Notes: generated by a model not told the origin, from the sequence alone. Shown: positions 46,656 through 57,177, counted from the first letter of the stretch. The stretch is DNA of 64,000 bases from Tetracladium setigerum (GCA_031472005.1 PZJY01000004.1:496001-560000), one strand, 5' to 3'. Made by a program: numbers and translations.

Positions 46656-47395
46656 ATGGCATTGAAAGTTGCTTCAAAAGATCCGCCTATGACCCTCAGC
46701 CGTCGACAGGAATTGCAGAAGCTCTGTATCTCCTTTCGTATCCTCCCACATGAGATCGTCTTTACGCCGAGGTTAGGGGACATCATCAGTAAGCAGGTCT
46801 GTTGCTACACATGAATCTTGGAGTGGAGATGCTGACATCCGCAGCAATTATGTGACTTCGTCGATGCCCTCCTTGAAGATCTTGCCCATCAGTATCCCAC
46901 GACTGTGTCACCCAAACCAGGTATGTGGAAGCTCGTCCGAGCAGACGCAGACATGGACTTGGACAAATGGGACCCTCGCAGCCTAGAGCTTGACAAACCT
47001 CTTTTATTACTTCGAACATCAAAACCTCCCGTGCGGTCATTGCTAGCGCGACCGCTCTACACAACGGATCGTGGGTGTGGGCCGACGGGATGATGTCTGT
47101 CTGCTTCCCAGGTCAGGGTGCATTTGTGCTTGAAGGATGTAATCGCGTGTTTATAGTTCTTCGCTGTCAAACGAAGTTCAAGGTGTCAAACAAAAAAAAG
47201 AGAATTGACGAAACGAGCCATACCATGTTCATTCCAATGACATACACTGTGCAGGACGTGCTGAGGTTGATACAGGCCAGCAATGTTTGCGGCGTCTTTC
47301 AAGAGCCTCACGAAAGTAACTTACGTTGGAGTGGGTCGTCTGCAAGCGAATTAGGTTGGAAGCACGGCAGTGTATTAAGACTTGAGCTGTGGTAG
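46656..47395 (+). pseudogene. Unknown cargo protein, A-run frameshift
   Basis: Divergent from the Mx-like gene. Exon 1 46656-46796 and exon 2 46845-47395 (48-bp intron, GCTGAC branch). Exon 2 shifts frame near an A4 run at 47021-47024: upstream LELDKPLLLLRTSK, downstream VIASATALHNGSWVWADGMM. One missing A makes exon 2 a multiple of three and a 230-residue protein. The N-terminal third is helical; the C-terminal part (MTYTVQDVLRLIQ, WKHGSVLRLELW) looks like a small alpha/beta fold, perhaps ubiquitin-like, but this is a guess. Homopolymer error is as likely as true decay. Confidence 0.5.
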
Positions 47396-48026
47396 ACGCG
47401 GATGAGCTCGAACGCTATGATCCTCGAAATCTCGTCAAACATTCGCGAGTCGTGTTGTTAGATTGTATGGCCGCAGTAACGTCAACCCTTTGCTGAATAC
47501 AGTTGACAAGAAGCTACATTATTGCAGTTTTGAATGAGAAACTTATAGTTGCAGCGGTGTTGCTAATAATCCCTGGTGACCTAACAAATTCCGTGGTTCT
47601 AATCTGTACAGGATGGAGTAGCCTAAACACACAGGAGTACATGTCTAAGGGGACTTCGTGTAAGATATTGACACGATTTTGGTTGTACCAGTGCGAAGAA
47701 AAGATACCGTGAAGGCACATCAAGTTCTGATTGTTTTCAAGTTATCCAATAGTTCTCCAATACGCTGTCATCAAATTGCTCTCCTCATCTCGCGGCTCTA
47801 GCCTTCACTAGTGTTCTATACGTGGATTTAATATCTTTATCCTCAGTCGTAGTGCGTCCCTCACATTATGGTCAGAGCTTAGATCTGGTCCATTAGCTAA
47901 TGCTCCTACTAATCACGCTCGTCCCAACGTGGGTCTGGCCTCTTGTCTCTTACAGAATTGATTATCCTAAATATGCCTTGGTTTTACCACATGACGGACG
48001 TCGCGTGGAGAAGTTTTCACTTACTG
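47396..48026. other. Right-hand non-coding part of the element
   Basis: Only small open frames (69 codons at 47503-47712). No known terminal repeat recognised. The end of the inserted DNA lies further right, at about 48119. Confidence 0.4.
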
Positions 48027-49061
48027 TTACCTGGAATCAACACATGGCCTTGTGAACAGCGTCGCGGTCGCAGAGAAGGAAACAAGACTTCTATCCATCT
48101 TCCGCATCATCGCTAAATCAATGGAGTGAGCGGAGGTAGGGTCGAAGACGTGCATTCCGGTGATTTCGGACGCGATGTTACCAAACGCAGATGTGATCTT
48201 ATCTTCCAATATCCCAACGTCGGAGATGAGCTTCAAATGTGTGGCTGAGTCCGATTTCCGGTAATTTCTTGTGGTGTTTACGATAGTATCGTTTATAACA
48301 TAGTCCTCATCAATGAACTCCTTGCAGTACATGGGAAAGAGTGTTTTTGAAGCTTTGTACAAAAGTCCTATCAAGTGAACATCACATTTCAACAGGATAA
48401 TTCGTCCCTCGAATATTCGCTGATAGTAATTAACACTAACCATCTGAACAAACAATTTCTCCCCAAGGAACAGTAGAGAAGCAATTAGATAAGGACCTAG
48501 AACCCTAGTCATGACAGTAATCCAGTACTTACTAGGTATGCCTTCGTTCAATTTTGGCGATACCAAGGCTATAAAAATTACTAGACAAGTCATAGCCCAT
48601 CCTACCAGCGACAGTGGGACCTCCACAGACTTCAATATCAAGGCATATTTCTGAGTTCCAGAGCTGACAACACCAAAGAGAAACATAAAGACCCATGGGA
48701 TAGCCTTAGCAACGAGTCTCGAAACCCAAACACTGAGCCAAACGATCTCGATCCATAACCAGAAGAGGGTTACCCTGACCCCAGTAGCAGCAAAGATGGC
48801 GTGAGGATTATGGATTGTAAATATGACAATCGGAGCAGCGATTAGGAGGGCGACGGGGAGGACGTATACAAGATATCGGGTAACTATGGAGAAATTGACG
48901 ATCTTGTCGTAGAATCTTCCCAGTCCATTGACGGAAACTTCTTCGCCATCTATGTCACTTTGATTTCTTGAATTTGGCTTCGTCTCCCGCCGTCTACTAC
49001 CAACGCCGTGGTTGAAGTGGCCATTGTTCTCATCATTCTTGAAAGTAGGTTGCTGGATCAT
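48027..49061 (-). pseudogene. MscS mechanosensitive channel, N-terminal half
   Basis: Starts at ATG 49061 and encodes the N-terminus of a fungal EF-hand MscS channel: a polar leader, then GRFYDKIVNFSIVTRYLVYV and several hydrophobic helices (FWLWIEIVWLSVWVSRLV, FMFLFGVVSSGTQKYALILK, YLIASLLFLGEKLFVQ). A conserved cytosolic stretch follows (LLYKASKTLFPMYCKEF; DKITSAFGNIASEITGMHVF, then DPTSAHSI). Family homology stops at AHSI (about 48120); the remaining 31 codons to the stop at 48027 come from inserted DNA. The missing part is at 38057-39638. If translated alone it would give a membrane protein without the channel's beta domain. Confidence 0.9.
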
Positions 49062-50364
49062 GGCTTCATCGCCCGCCTGCCTTTCACCCTCCTACTGAGC
49101 TGGTGGTTCGGTTGATAATGGAATCGGCAATATTTGGCGAAGAAGACAGAAGATGATCAACGGCTACTCAGTGGACAATCTCCAGAATAAAGTGAAAACA
49201 AGCCATGATTGATCCTAACAGTTTGCTCGTGGTCTAGCGGACCTTCAGCGTTCTTCCTGTGATGATGACGTTGACGAGTGATGGTCGAAGAAAGACCATG
49301 GAGGAGGTGTAAACTACGGTAAGCGGAGATGATGTAGTACAATTTTACTATACAGCATTGTACTCTGTCGGAATGCGATAGGTAATGGGTTCTGACGAGA
49401 TGTCGTGATCAGCCTCTCTCTCATTGTCAGCATTTCACTTACCCAGTGTGGGTCAATGTTGTCTTTCCTCACCGTCAATAGAGTACCACGTCATCTTTCT
49501 TCTCATTGTTTTACAGTAAGTGACATGTTTATTCCCTTTAACTCTATTGCCCTCATTATTACCTCCGCTACAGTACCAGCCATCTCCTTGGGGATCCACC
49601 CCGCAACCCGCGGTCTGCTGGCCCAGTCTCCATGGATTGCGCGTCAGCGCAATAAATGGTGGAGTCATTACTTCTAATTGCTTCTATCTACCTAAAATCA
49701 GAAATGCCGTGTCATGTCCTCTTCTGGTCTTCACTTGTTGGTATGTGGACGCACTGGACCAAGTGCGCCCTTGGAGTTTCAACAAGCCTCTGCCCTCGTT
49801 GCACTTCTCTCATCTTCTGTTGATGATACACGATTTTGACTGTGTCAATGAAGGGGATCATCTCTCATAGACTTTCCTCATCTTCTCCACTGGATTATCT
49901 TGCATTGTTCTTGTAGATTGAATAACTACAGTATGCCTTTCTAGCAGGGTCTATAATCATTAATCAAAAAGTCATACCATTGACTGACTCATTGGAAGAG
50001 ACGTTACATTTCGAGGCTTTGTTATTGTTAAGGTTGAACCAATGTACCATGATAATCTTAGGGCGCAAAAAAACCAATGTCAGGAAAAGCGCAGTTCTCG
50101 GGCTAAGACTTGGGCAGCAAGGCATGTCATCCTTGTCTAAGTATTCATCTAATCAAAGCGTGGGCGGCTCGCGAGTCTTATAAGGCCCCCGGGTGCCTTC
50201 ATAGAATATCTTTTCTTCAGAATTACATATGATCACCTCACCAGTGTACAGTACTGTAAAAGTATCAACTTAATTTTATAGTACTTAATACACCCTGAGC
50301 TAGGCGATTTGTGACGCTTTGTGGGCAGGTTGTTTGCAGCAGCTATATACACCTGACCATAACC
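49062..50364. other. Intergenic
   Basis: Between the divergent MscS half and SWIRM genes. Short open frames only, in overlapping sets (49405-49870), with no domain. A TACAGTAC palindrome-like word at 50247 precedes the SWIRM gene. Nothing else recognised. Confidence 0.35.
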
Positions 50365-51033
50365 ATGGTTGTTCGAAGACAGAGAAAATCTGCGCCCTTC
50401 AAGTCCTCCCTACCAGATCGAAGCGTCGTCGGATTTATTGAGTTTAGGTCAGCAGTTATAACGAATTTCAATCCTGATAGGAAAGGATGGCGCAGAAGAG
50501 AATATGATTATTTACAACGTGATCGAAGAGCGAGGAGGCGACAAGTAGGGCTCTCTGAAATCGATCCAATTGCACCAGAAGCTTCGGGGAAGGATGCCAG
50601 CATCAATGAGGACCCAATCAATGAACAAATCGACTTCAACTCTCTTCAAGATTACAGTCCACCCTTGTTTAATCTGGATGGTGTGGGGTTTCCTGTGTGT
50701 GATTGGAAAGGAGAGCCATTTGATCTTTCAGAAGACCCAGAAGGTCACCTTCTGCACCCAGAAGAAATACTTCTGGCTGCTAGTCTTCGCATGGACTGTG
50801 CGACCTATCTCACAAATAAACGCAGAATATTCATCGCTTGCGTTGAACGTATGAAGGTGGGTAAGGAATTTAAGAAGACGAACAGCCAGAAAGCCTGCAA
50901 GATTGATGTCAACAAGGCCTCAAAGCTTTGGGAGGCGTTCAATACAGTCGGATGGTTTGAAAAACGGCACTTCTCTAGAGTAATTCAGCGTCACCAATGG
51001 CACATACAAACTAGGGGGTATAAAATTTTCTAA
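50365..51033 (+). CDS. SWIRM-domain protein
   Basis: Single-exon, 222 residues from ATG 50365 (MVVRRQRK). The N-terminal third is basic and disordered. A conserved linker (DGVGFPVCDWKGEPFDLSED) leads to the SWIRM domain: LHPEEILLAASLRMDCATYL, then NKRRIFIACVERM, then QKACKIDVNKASKLWEAF. SWIRM is a helical nucleosome/DNA-binding module found in chromatin regulators; short fungal proteins of this type (FUN19-like) carry it alone. Likely nuclear. Frame intact. Confidence 0.85.
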   Translation: MVVRRQRKSAPFKSSLPDRSVVGFIEFRSAVITNFNPDRKGWRRREYDYLQRDRRARRRQVGLSEIDPIAPEASGKDASINEDPINEQIDFNSLQDYSPPLFNLDGVGFPVCDWKGEPFDLSEDPEGHLLHPEEILLAASLRMDCATYLTNKRRIFIACVERMKVGKEFKKTNSQKACKIDVNKASKLWEAFNTVGWFEKRHFSRVIQRHQWHIQTRGYKIF

Positions 51034-52010
51034 AGGATTGTAATGAAGATGGCCTGTCGTCAAAGATGAACTTGGAATGATGCATTTTTTAGAGTGCATG
51101 CCTGTACGTCCTGAATAGCTGATGACCAATAAACAAAAAGAATCTATAGTCTGAGCTTTTCTTAGAAACCACCTTTTGGGTCTTGGCTTCACCACTTTGT
51201 TGTGCCGTCTGGATGGAGGTCTTACACTGAGAGTGAAATTTACGTGGTGGTTGTTCCTCCTCACCTGTTGAATTCATACCAATACGCCTACAGTAACATG
51301 TAGACGATCACACCACAATTAAGGATCATTATTATTATCTGACTTTTTGGGAGATACTTCAAATCCTGGCACAGCTTCGCGCAAGATATCGAGACTAACG
51401 ACAATTGGCTTAGCGCAAGATGGAATGTAGTACTAAGCCTAATTTGGAAATATCCTTGTTCACACACAAGGAAAGGTCATCACTCCACACTAGTTACAGC
51501 GCCTATTTCTTTTATCTGTTAGCAGGGGAAGGTCATCACTCGGCACTAAAACTTCGAGCTCCATACTTTTCGTTTCCCACCACGGAAACGAATATCATTC
51601 CGCAGGATTTGAAGTTCCGCTCGGAGATGTTAAGGTAGAACACCATAGATTAGATGTATCCTACAGCAGCAGAGAAATGCACTTAGTCAAGCTTTAATTA
51701 GCTCTCATTGCTGTACCTTAAACTAAAGTTTCTTGGATTTTGATCACCTTCTTGGACTGAGTTAGAGTAATGTCAATCTCAATTTACTAAGACCAACTGT
51801 ATCTGTGAATTCCCCTCGTCTGGGCCATGCTACCAGTGAGTTAGAGAAAAATCTAAGGCTTACGAAATATAAAAAAGCTGTTGGTAAAGTGCCCAAGCTC
51901 CTAATTTTTTCGCATCTCTAGACCCCATTTTCAATACGTGCTCGTAATCGTGGATCCTTACGATGATCTTCTGTTGAACCTAGATATGTCTTGGCATCGG
52001 GGTCAACTCC
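51034..52010. other. Intergenic
   Basis: Short open frames only (114 codons minus at 50920-51264; 72 codons plus at 51420-51638). A 15-bp repeat AAGGTCATCACTC occurs at about 51471 and 51529. No gene recognised. Confidence 0.35.
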
Positions 52011-52790
52011 TCAGGAGGCTACTATATAAGGATACCTAAGACTACTGCACATTAAGTGTAGGCCTATGCTTTTTGGGTCGATATCTTCTCTCCATGGTCC
52101 CTCAATCCAGTAAGTTTCCCCTTCAATGTTTTGCCGATCTACCACCTTCTCCCATAAATATAGGGTGATAAACTCGTCTGAGCCACCTGGAGATGAATAC
52201 ATAGCACGTTGGAGATCGCTTGAATTCTCTGACTCCAACGCGAGGGCAGTCATGTTCTTCAAGTCGACAGAACTTTAAGACCAGTCTCCTCCTCAATCTC
52301 TTTGGCTGCAGCACCTGCAAAATCGCCATTGCCGTCCAAAATTCCTGCAGGAATCTCCAGAAAGGAAAGGGTACCAACTAGAACACGCGGCTGTTCCGCC
52401 ATGACAACCCCATCTCGTGCTCTGAGCCTTTTGGTCGAAGAATCATAAGGATGCCAACACTACCACCCCGCAGGAAGACAATGCCGGGTAAGATTTCTTT
52501 TTGTTCATTTCTGACTTCGGCGGAAAGTATGACAAAGCCAATACGTTTGGGTCCAAACCAATCAACTGATTGAATCTCAATTGACCGCAAAGAATAAGTC
52601 GATTTCTCTTGAGATGCGAGAAAGGTTTTCAAGATTTTCACCCAGTCTTGAGAAGGGCGGTATTTGAGAAGCTGTTCTTTGGTGACATTCTCTGTCAAAT
52701 TCACGGTGATAGAATTTGGACAACCGTCGACATGGTTGTTTAAAATAGTGCTGTTTGTCCGAAAAGATATTGCAAATGACTGATGTTATG
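52011..52790 (-). pseudogene. Nudix hydrolase (ADP-sugar type), two frameshifts
   Basis: Relative of fungal ADP-ribose/ADP-sugar Nudix enzymes. The 5' frame gives EQLLKYRPSQDWVKIL, IQSVDWFGPKRIGFVIL and PGIVFLRGGSVGILMILRP. Then the frame changes near 52420, the next frame giving EQPRVLVGTLSFLEIPAG and the Nudix box GILDGNGDFAGAAAKEIEEE (followed by TGL). It changes again near 52270, where the third frame gives KNMTALALESENS and GGSDEFITLYLWEKV. Two independent single-base shifts argue for a true pseudogene more than an error. The C-terminus has lost the usual family ending. The exact 5' start is unclear because no in-frame ATG is seen before the first conserved segment. Confidence 0.75.
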
Positions 52791-53841
52791 TTCGAGATGC
52801 AATTTTTCTTGGGGGGATTGAACTCTTTATGTACAGTATCCACCAAATTCAGTAGTAAGACAAAATATTTAGAGAAGCACCTGGTGGGTATGTAACACTG
52901 TAGGCAGCTTCTTTCAAAGAGACTAGTGAACTCTTAAGATTCAAGCTTCTGTGGCTCGTACTCTGGTAGGGTATAGCTATGGACCATGCTAGAATAGCAA
53001 AGCTATCATCGACAGATGAGTGACGGCACCTTGACAGCAGACAGCAACCCATAGGGGGGCCCAGTGGTCTTGGAAAGAAGTCATCTTCTTGGTAAGTTGC
53101 CACTTGAATAGTCTCAAGTCACTCGCCCATCGAGTTATCAAGGCCTGCAGCTGTCCGTAGTCTCGAAACTCTCAGGCATCTTTGTGTGGCAACATTGCCT
53201 CGAAAGTTGAAGACCATCCATAAACTCGAACCACTAAGCCATCTTCGAGCCAGCAAGACGTGAAGTCATCCATAGTGTCCAACTACTCAGCCACTTTCGC
53301 GTGTCTTCATTACCCTGGACAGTTGGAGGCCATCTATAGTCTCGAACAACTCAGCCATCTTTGTGTCATCATTGTATTGCGTGACTTCATTTTGGGAACC
53401 TCTTTCTGTCAGAGAATTTCACAAACGCAGGTTAAGTTACACCTAGTTTTTTGAACGAGCTGCTGAATATTCCAAGATACTGTAGCCTGAGACTCATCTG
53501 ACTCAAACTTCTTAAACCTGTTTGTGAGAGCGTCGAGAGGAAGGTTGAGTTCGAATAAAGCTAAGCAAAGGCAGTGACCGGTTGTTCAGTGCTACCTAGG
53601 ACGTTGTCATCTTGCCAATAGTATCGACAGTTACAGCCTTAATTTGTACGTGGCCCTCTGCGGACCCGTCCACTGTGCTCACCGGTGTGTCTGCTTAATG
53701 ATATCTATATTAAATGAGATCTCCAAGTGGTGAAAGGAATCTACCTTGAACAATACGTCCTGACGCCGAACATCAAATACCTCCTTCAGCCAACTTACAA
53801 TCACATTACAAGCTCAATTGTCGAAAATTTGCAACACCACT
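52791..53841. other. Intergenic with a degenerate tandem repeat
   Basis: No gene recognised. The tandem repeat (separate entry) occupies 53155-53387. The last 140 bp form the promoter of the nucleoside hydrolase gene. Confidence 0.4.
53155..53387. repeat. Degenerate tandem repeat, about 4 copies of 54-63 bp
   Basis: Four imperfect copies of a unit that begins CCATCTATAGTCTCGAACAA and runs on through CTCAGCCATCTTTGTGTC (best copy starts at about 53330); others start near 53155, 53213 and 53267. Copies differ by substitutions and small indels. No coding frame fits them all. A diverged minisatellite is the simplest reading. Confidence 0.6.
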
Positions 53842-55053
53842 ATGGCGCCAGCAGACAGTACATTAATTCCTCATGGTTTACCAGATGATCTGAAGGCAGT
53901 TTATACTGTTCTTTTGGATGTCAAGCACGAAAATGACCGAGACAATATTAAGCCACCGGGCGTGATAGTCATCACCGATCTTGCCAAAGATTACGATGAT
54001 CTTCTGGCAATGGTGATACTCAAGGAGCTCCACAGGTTGGGCCTAATTGAGCTTCTAGGATTTGTGGCCAATCTAGAGCCAGCCCAGAAACGTGCAGGCT
54101 TTGGTAGAGGCGCACTGGATTTGCTTGACCTACCAGACGTGCCGATTGCAAGGGGAACTCGAGGATTGCCAGATAATGTGAAACAAAAGGTGGATGATTA
54201 CGAGTTTGACTGCTCTTTCATCAAGGAGGAAGAGGTTACGGAGGAAGGGAAAGATCTTATCTATCGGCTCCTTAAACATGCACGAACCGCAGGAAAAGAG
54301 CTTGTTATCCTATGTCTCTCAAGTCTGAGCGACATAGCACAATTTTCGACAAAGTATAAAAAGAATTTTCTTCTTGCTCTTGGAAAGGGGAAAGTCGTGC
54401 TTCAAGGCGGCTATTCGGTGGTGGATGGGACCTTGAAGGCCTCGATAGCGGACCAAAACTTGGGGGTCAAGGGAGCTGCGAATAATAACTTCGACCCAAA
54501 GGCAGCCACTACATTTCACGAGTTTCTGCAGACTCACCACATTCCATCGATGGTGTTCGACAGGAACGCCGCAACTAATCTCAAGCATAAACTTCCACTG
54601 GCGATGTTCACCGATATGGCATGTACAGGTGAGATCGGTCAGTATCTGAACCAGGTGTCAGTTCGACAAGAGAAAAAATTCTTCTTGGACGCCACGGGTC
54701 CTCCAGCGAACCGATTTAGCTGTCAGGACTGGGAGCATTACAAAGGGAGGACTAGATGGCCGAAGGGCAAGCCTCAACCTACGACATTCGAAGAGCTCCT
54801 ACCATTCACTGATGTCATTGCATATGACGCACTAGCTACCTTGGGTGTTTTGAGTGATAAAACCATGGATCGCCTCAAGATCATAGAGACTCCTCGCTCG
54901 AAATGGCCCATCACCATGCATCGAGTGGTTGGAAATGGTTCTGAGCCTAACAGCCTTGACGGGACAGGGGATGGAATGTGCGCAGCTTTAGAAGCCTTGT
55001 TGAGAGGATCTTTACTTGCGGTTGCACAAGGTCTATCTTCCGATCCTGTGTAG
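53842..55053 (+). CDS. Nucleoside hydrolase-like protein
   Basis: Inosine/uridine-preferring nucleoside hydrolase fold; such enzymes hydrolyse the N-glycosidic bond of nucleosides with Ca2+. The frame from ATG 53842 (MAPADSTLIPHG) gives 403 residues. The N-terminal metal-binding motif is altered: GVIVITDLAKDYDDLLAMVI, where classical enzymes have DxDxxxDD; the Asp pair is kept but the middle Asp is not in its usual place. Further family-like stretches are VILCLSSLSDIAQF, KVVLQGGYSVVDG and ANNNFDPKAA. The C-terminal region (DVIAYDALATLGVL; GDGMCAALEALL) is intact. Substrate cannot be told and activity is not certain because of the altered motif. Confidence 0.75.
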   Translation: MAPADSTLIPHGLPDDLKAVYTVLLDVKHENDRDNIKPPGVIVITDLAKDYDDLLAMVILKELHRLGLIELLGFVANLEPAQKRAGFGRGALDLLDLPDVPIARGTRGLPDNVKQKVDDYEFDCSFIKEEEVTEEGKDLIYRLLKHARTAGKELVILCLSSLSDIAQFSTKYKKNFLLALGKGKVVLQGGYSVVDGTLKASIADQNLGVKGAANNNFDPKAATTFHEFLQTHHIPSMVFDRNAATNLKHKLPLAMFTDMACTGEIGQYLNQVSVRQEKKFFLDATGPPANRFSCQDWEHYKGRTRWPKGKPQPTTFEELLPFTDVIAYDALATLGVLSDKTMDRLKIIETPRSKWPITMHRVVGNGSEPNSLDGTGDGMCAALEALLRGSLLAVAQGLSSDPV

Positions 55054-55374
55054 TAATCTTATTGTTGACCTCTATGATTTTGGACACAGCTTGAAACTTT
55101 AGTGTATCAGAAGTGAGTCCAAGCACGTTTAAAAGAAGTATTTGTAACCTAAACTTTCAGACCCACTTATTCTAAGAATTGAATTGAATGCGAGAACAGA
55201 CAGCTTAGGTAGACTCCCCTTCATGATATGTGAGGCCTTGGCATCGTTTAATTTGCCGATGTATCAACACCATTATGTTTAACTCCACCTTTTTCGTCCG
55301 CACAGCTCTTTAACTAGGTCCTTAACGTTCCGAATGCGCACTTCCTCATTGCTCTCTGCTTAATCACCAGATCC
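55054..55374. other. Intergenic
   Basis: 3' flank of the nucleoside hydrolase gene. No coding frame recognised. Confidence 0.35.
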
Positions 55375-55680
55375 CGAAACTCATCCCAGCCTCAGCCTAC
55401 CCAACTAAATCAAAAGACCAACTTGTAGAAGAACTTGTTCACAGTGGCTCCATCAACCAGAGGTTAGGGTGGCGGAGCTATGTCCATAAGGTTGAGCAGC
55501 CGGAAACCAAAGCCAAATGGCTTGAAGGACTAATCGATGTAGTCTTTGCTGGTCAGCGTTGTCGTGGGCTTGGGATCGTTCGGTGTCACATTACAGATAC
55601 TGCCTTGCAAATCCACCTGTTGGATCTAGAGGTTGCTATTTTTCCTTCTATAAAATGGCTGGTGTGAAGTCACTCAGCTT
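55375..55680 (+). pseudogene. Orphan exon-like open frame
   Basis: An open frame without an ATG reads with clear coding style (SAYPTKSKDQLVEELVHSG, VFAGQRCRGLGIVRCHITD, LQIHLLDLEVAIFPSIKW) and ends in TGA near 55678. It could be an internal exon or a gene fragment. No partner exon identified and no family recognised. Confidence 0.35.
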
Positions 55681-56150
55681 CCAAATGGGAAGTTAGTGTG
55701 CTCTGCAAAGATAACACGAGTGTTTGTATCCTCTTTCTAAACTCCAACCGAGGAAAAATGCATTGAGTAACACTGGGTATGTTCTCAGACCGGTGGCAGT
55801 TCACCTAGGACCTAAGCCTCAGCAATACGGATATGAGCAATGATGTATTCATCCCTGGAAATGCCATTCGGGGAGACATTCGCATATTCAAATTAGACCG
55901 GGTAGCTGTGTACAATGCCCATTGCGTATCGGACACTAGACCCAAAGTCCGGCCCAAGATGAGGGAGTTGGGTCGAGATTTTGTCTGATCGTGCTTCCCC
56001 TTTAAACAACTACGACCGCAACACAATCTTTGAGACATTACTTGCTCTAGACCAATATGGACTCAGCGGCAGACAAAGAAGAGTGCAAGGGCGAGGCAGG
56101 TCCACCCTATTTAAAACCGCAATAGCAACACAGTGGCTAAGTTTCTCTAG
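55681..56150. other. Intergenic
   Basis: Only overlapping short frames on both strands without features. Confidence 0.3.
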
Positions 56151-57177
56151 TACAATCGACTTGCTCAACGAGAATTCCGTATGTGTCCCAACAAGATGTC
56201 TAGGCCGGAGAAGAAAAGAGCATCCTAAAAACCTTGAGCAGACACAGAAAGAGCAGAGCAGAAGAGATCGAGCGTCTTCACCAAGTCACGGCATGTTATC
56301 GACGCAGATGGCAGTCCCCCTCTCGGCAATAACGGGCGACAATACTCACTCTCCCCATCAATCTCGGGCGCTTCAATGTCAGCAACAGGAAGCCCACAAG
56401 TGAAATTGGGTTCAGATATGATGCCAATGGCGGCTCTATCCTTAACATCTTCGATATTACCACCCTCAATGCAAGCACACGCCGACAACTCTGGTTTGTC
56501 ATCCCAGCCATACTCTATGGTACAGCATCCATCCGGACTCCGTCATAGTTCAGTTTACAAAAGCTCACCTGAGTCATCGATTTGCGATGGGACCCCCTTT
56601 TCAGTCTCTGAATGTATCCCAGGTCGAGGCAGCGTCGCAGGCGCCAGACCAGCAAAGACTTAGTGGTCAGCCACCGTGCGTTGCACCCATCTATGACTTC
56701 CTGTCGGGATTTACTGATAGTATGTTTAGAAACATGGTGATGGTTCCATATGATCGCAACAGAGCCCGAACGGAGATTATGGAGATATTCCGACCATTAT
56801 ATCAAGATCCGTCAGTCACCTCGAATCCCGATCGACATCTCGCAGTCCTGCGATCTATGAGCCTTCCTCCATCTCTCAGACTAAGCAAAGCACAACTGGA
56901 GACACCCCACTATTACGGAATTGACATGATAGCATCACCTTCTCTGCGAGATCGTCTGCTCACGCTGACGGCAGACGTAGCAAGAAGCTTTGTTACGGAT
57001 CTCGGGGAAGAGGCAGGGCAGGTCATTATTTGGGGCGACGATCCACTCAACGAGATGTCTTGGGAACTTGCTCAACCTATCTTGGAGAAATGGGATTGGC
57101 TGCTGGGGCCTGGATGGAAACACAGAGCAAATTTCTGGCGCAGGCAATGTGGAGCGCCTCTTCTACCAGAGTGTTGA
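56151..57177 (+). pseudogene. DUF3425 (fungal bZIP-family) protein, decayed N-terminus
   Basis: The 56587 frame ends in a well-kept DUF3425 domain, found in fungal bZIP-type transcription regulators: RTEIMEIFRPLYQDP, HYYGIDMIASPSLRDRLLTL, GQVIIWGDDPLNEMSWELAQ and a WRRQCGAPLLPEC ending. The upstream part is in another frame (56376: MSATGSPQVKLGSDMM and a Ser-rich linker), with the shift near the CCCCC run at 56591-56595. Further upstream (56185-56290) a Lys/Arg-rich patch resembling a basic region is cut by TAA and TGA. So the DNA-binding part seems lost while the C-terminal domain persists. Confidence 0.65.

Larger units (their letters stand above)
39639..48119. mobile_element. Putative tyrosine-recombinase element inserted in an MscS gene
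   Basis: The interval lies exactly between the two parts of one channel gene: homology of the C-terminal part stops at about 39638 and that of the N-terminal part stops at about 48120. The halves are collinear and on the same strand, with the join falling between AHSI and EALEK. Contents: a recombinase-like gene with zinc fingers, an Mx-like dynamin, an unknown gene, and about 0.7 kb of non-coding DNA at each recombinase and right flank. Both of the first two genes have intact frames. I found no convincing target duplication; a weak inverted similarity (ATGCGG followed by A/T-rich bases) lies near both ends. Ends are estimated to within about 20 bp. Confidence 0.7.

Noticed and set aside
39651..48113. 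Terminal inverted repeats of the element (ATGCGG-containing segments near both ends)
   Set aside because: The match is short and imperfect and starts some 10-15 bp inside the estimated ends; not enough to call.
39639..48119. Canonical Starship with a captain at its edge
   Set aside because: The recombinase is internal and points outward, and the interval is far smaller than known Starships. A Starship extending leftward over the decayed tract was considered, but the MscS split already defines the ends.
38057..49061. Two independent, truncated MscS paralogs instead of one split gene
   Set aside because: The halves do not overlap at all, end and begin at the same family position, and lie in the same orientation and order.
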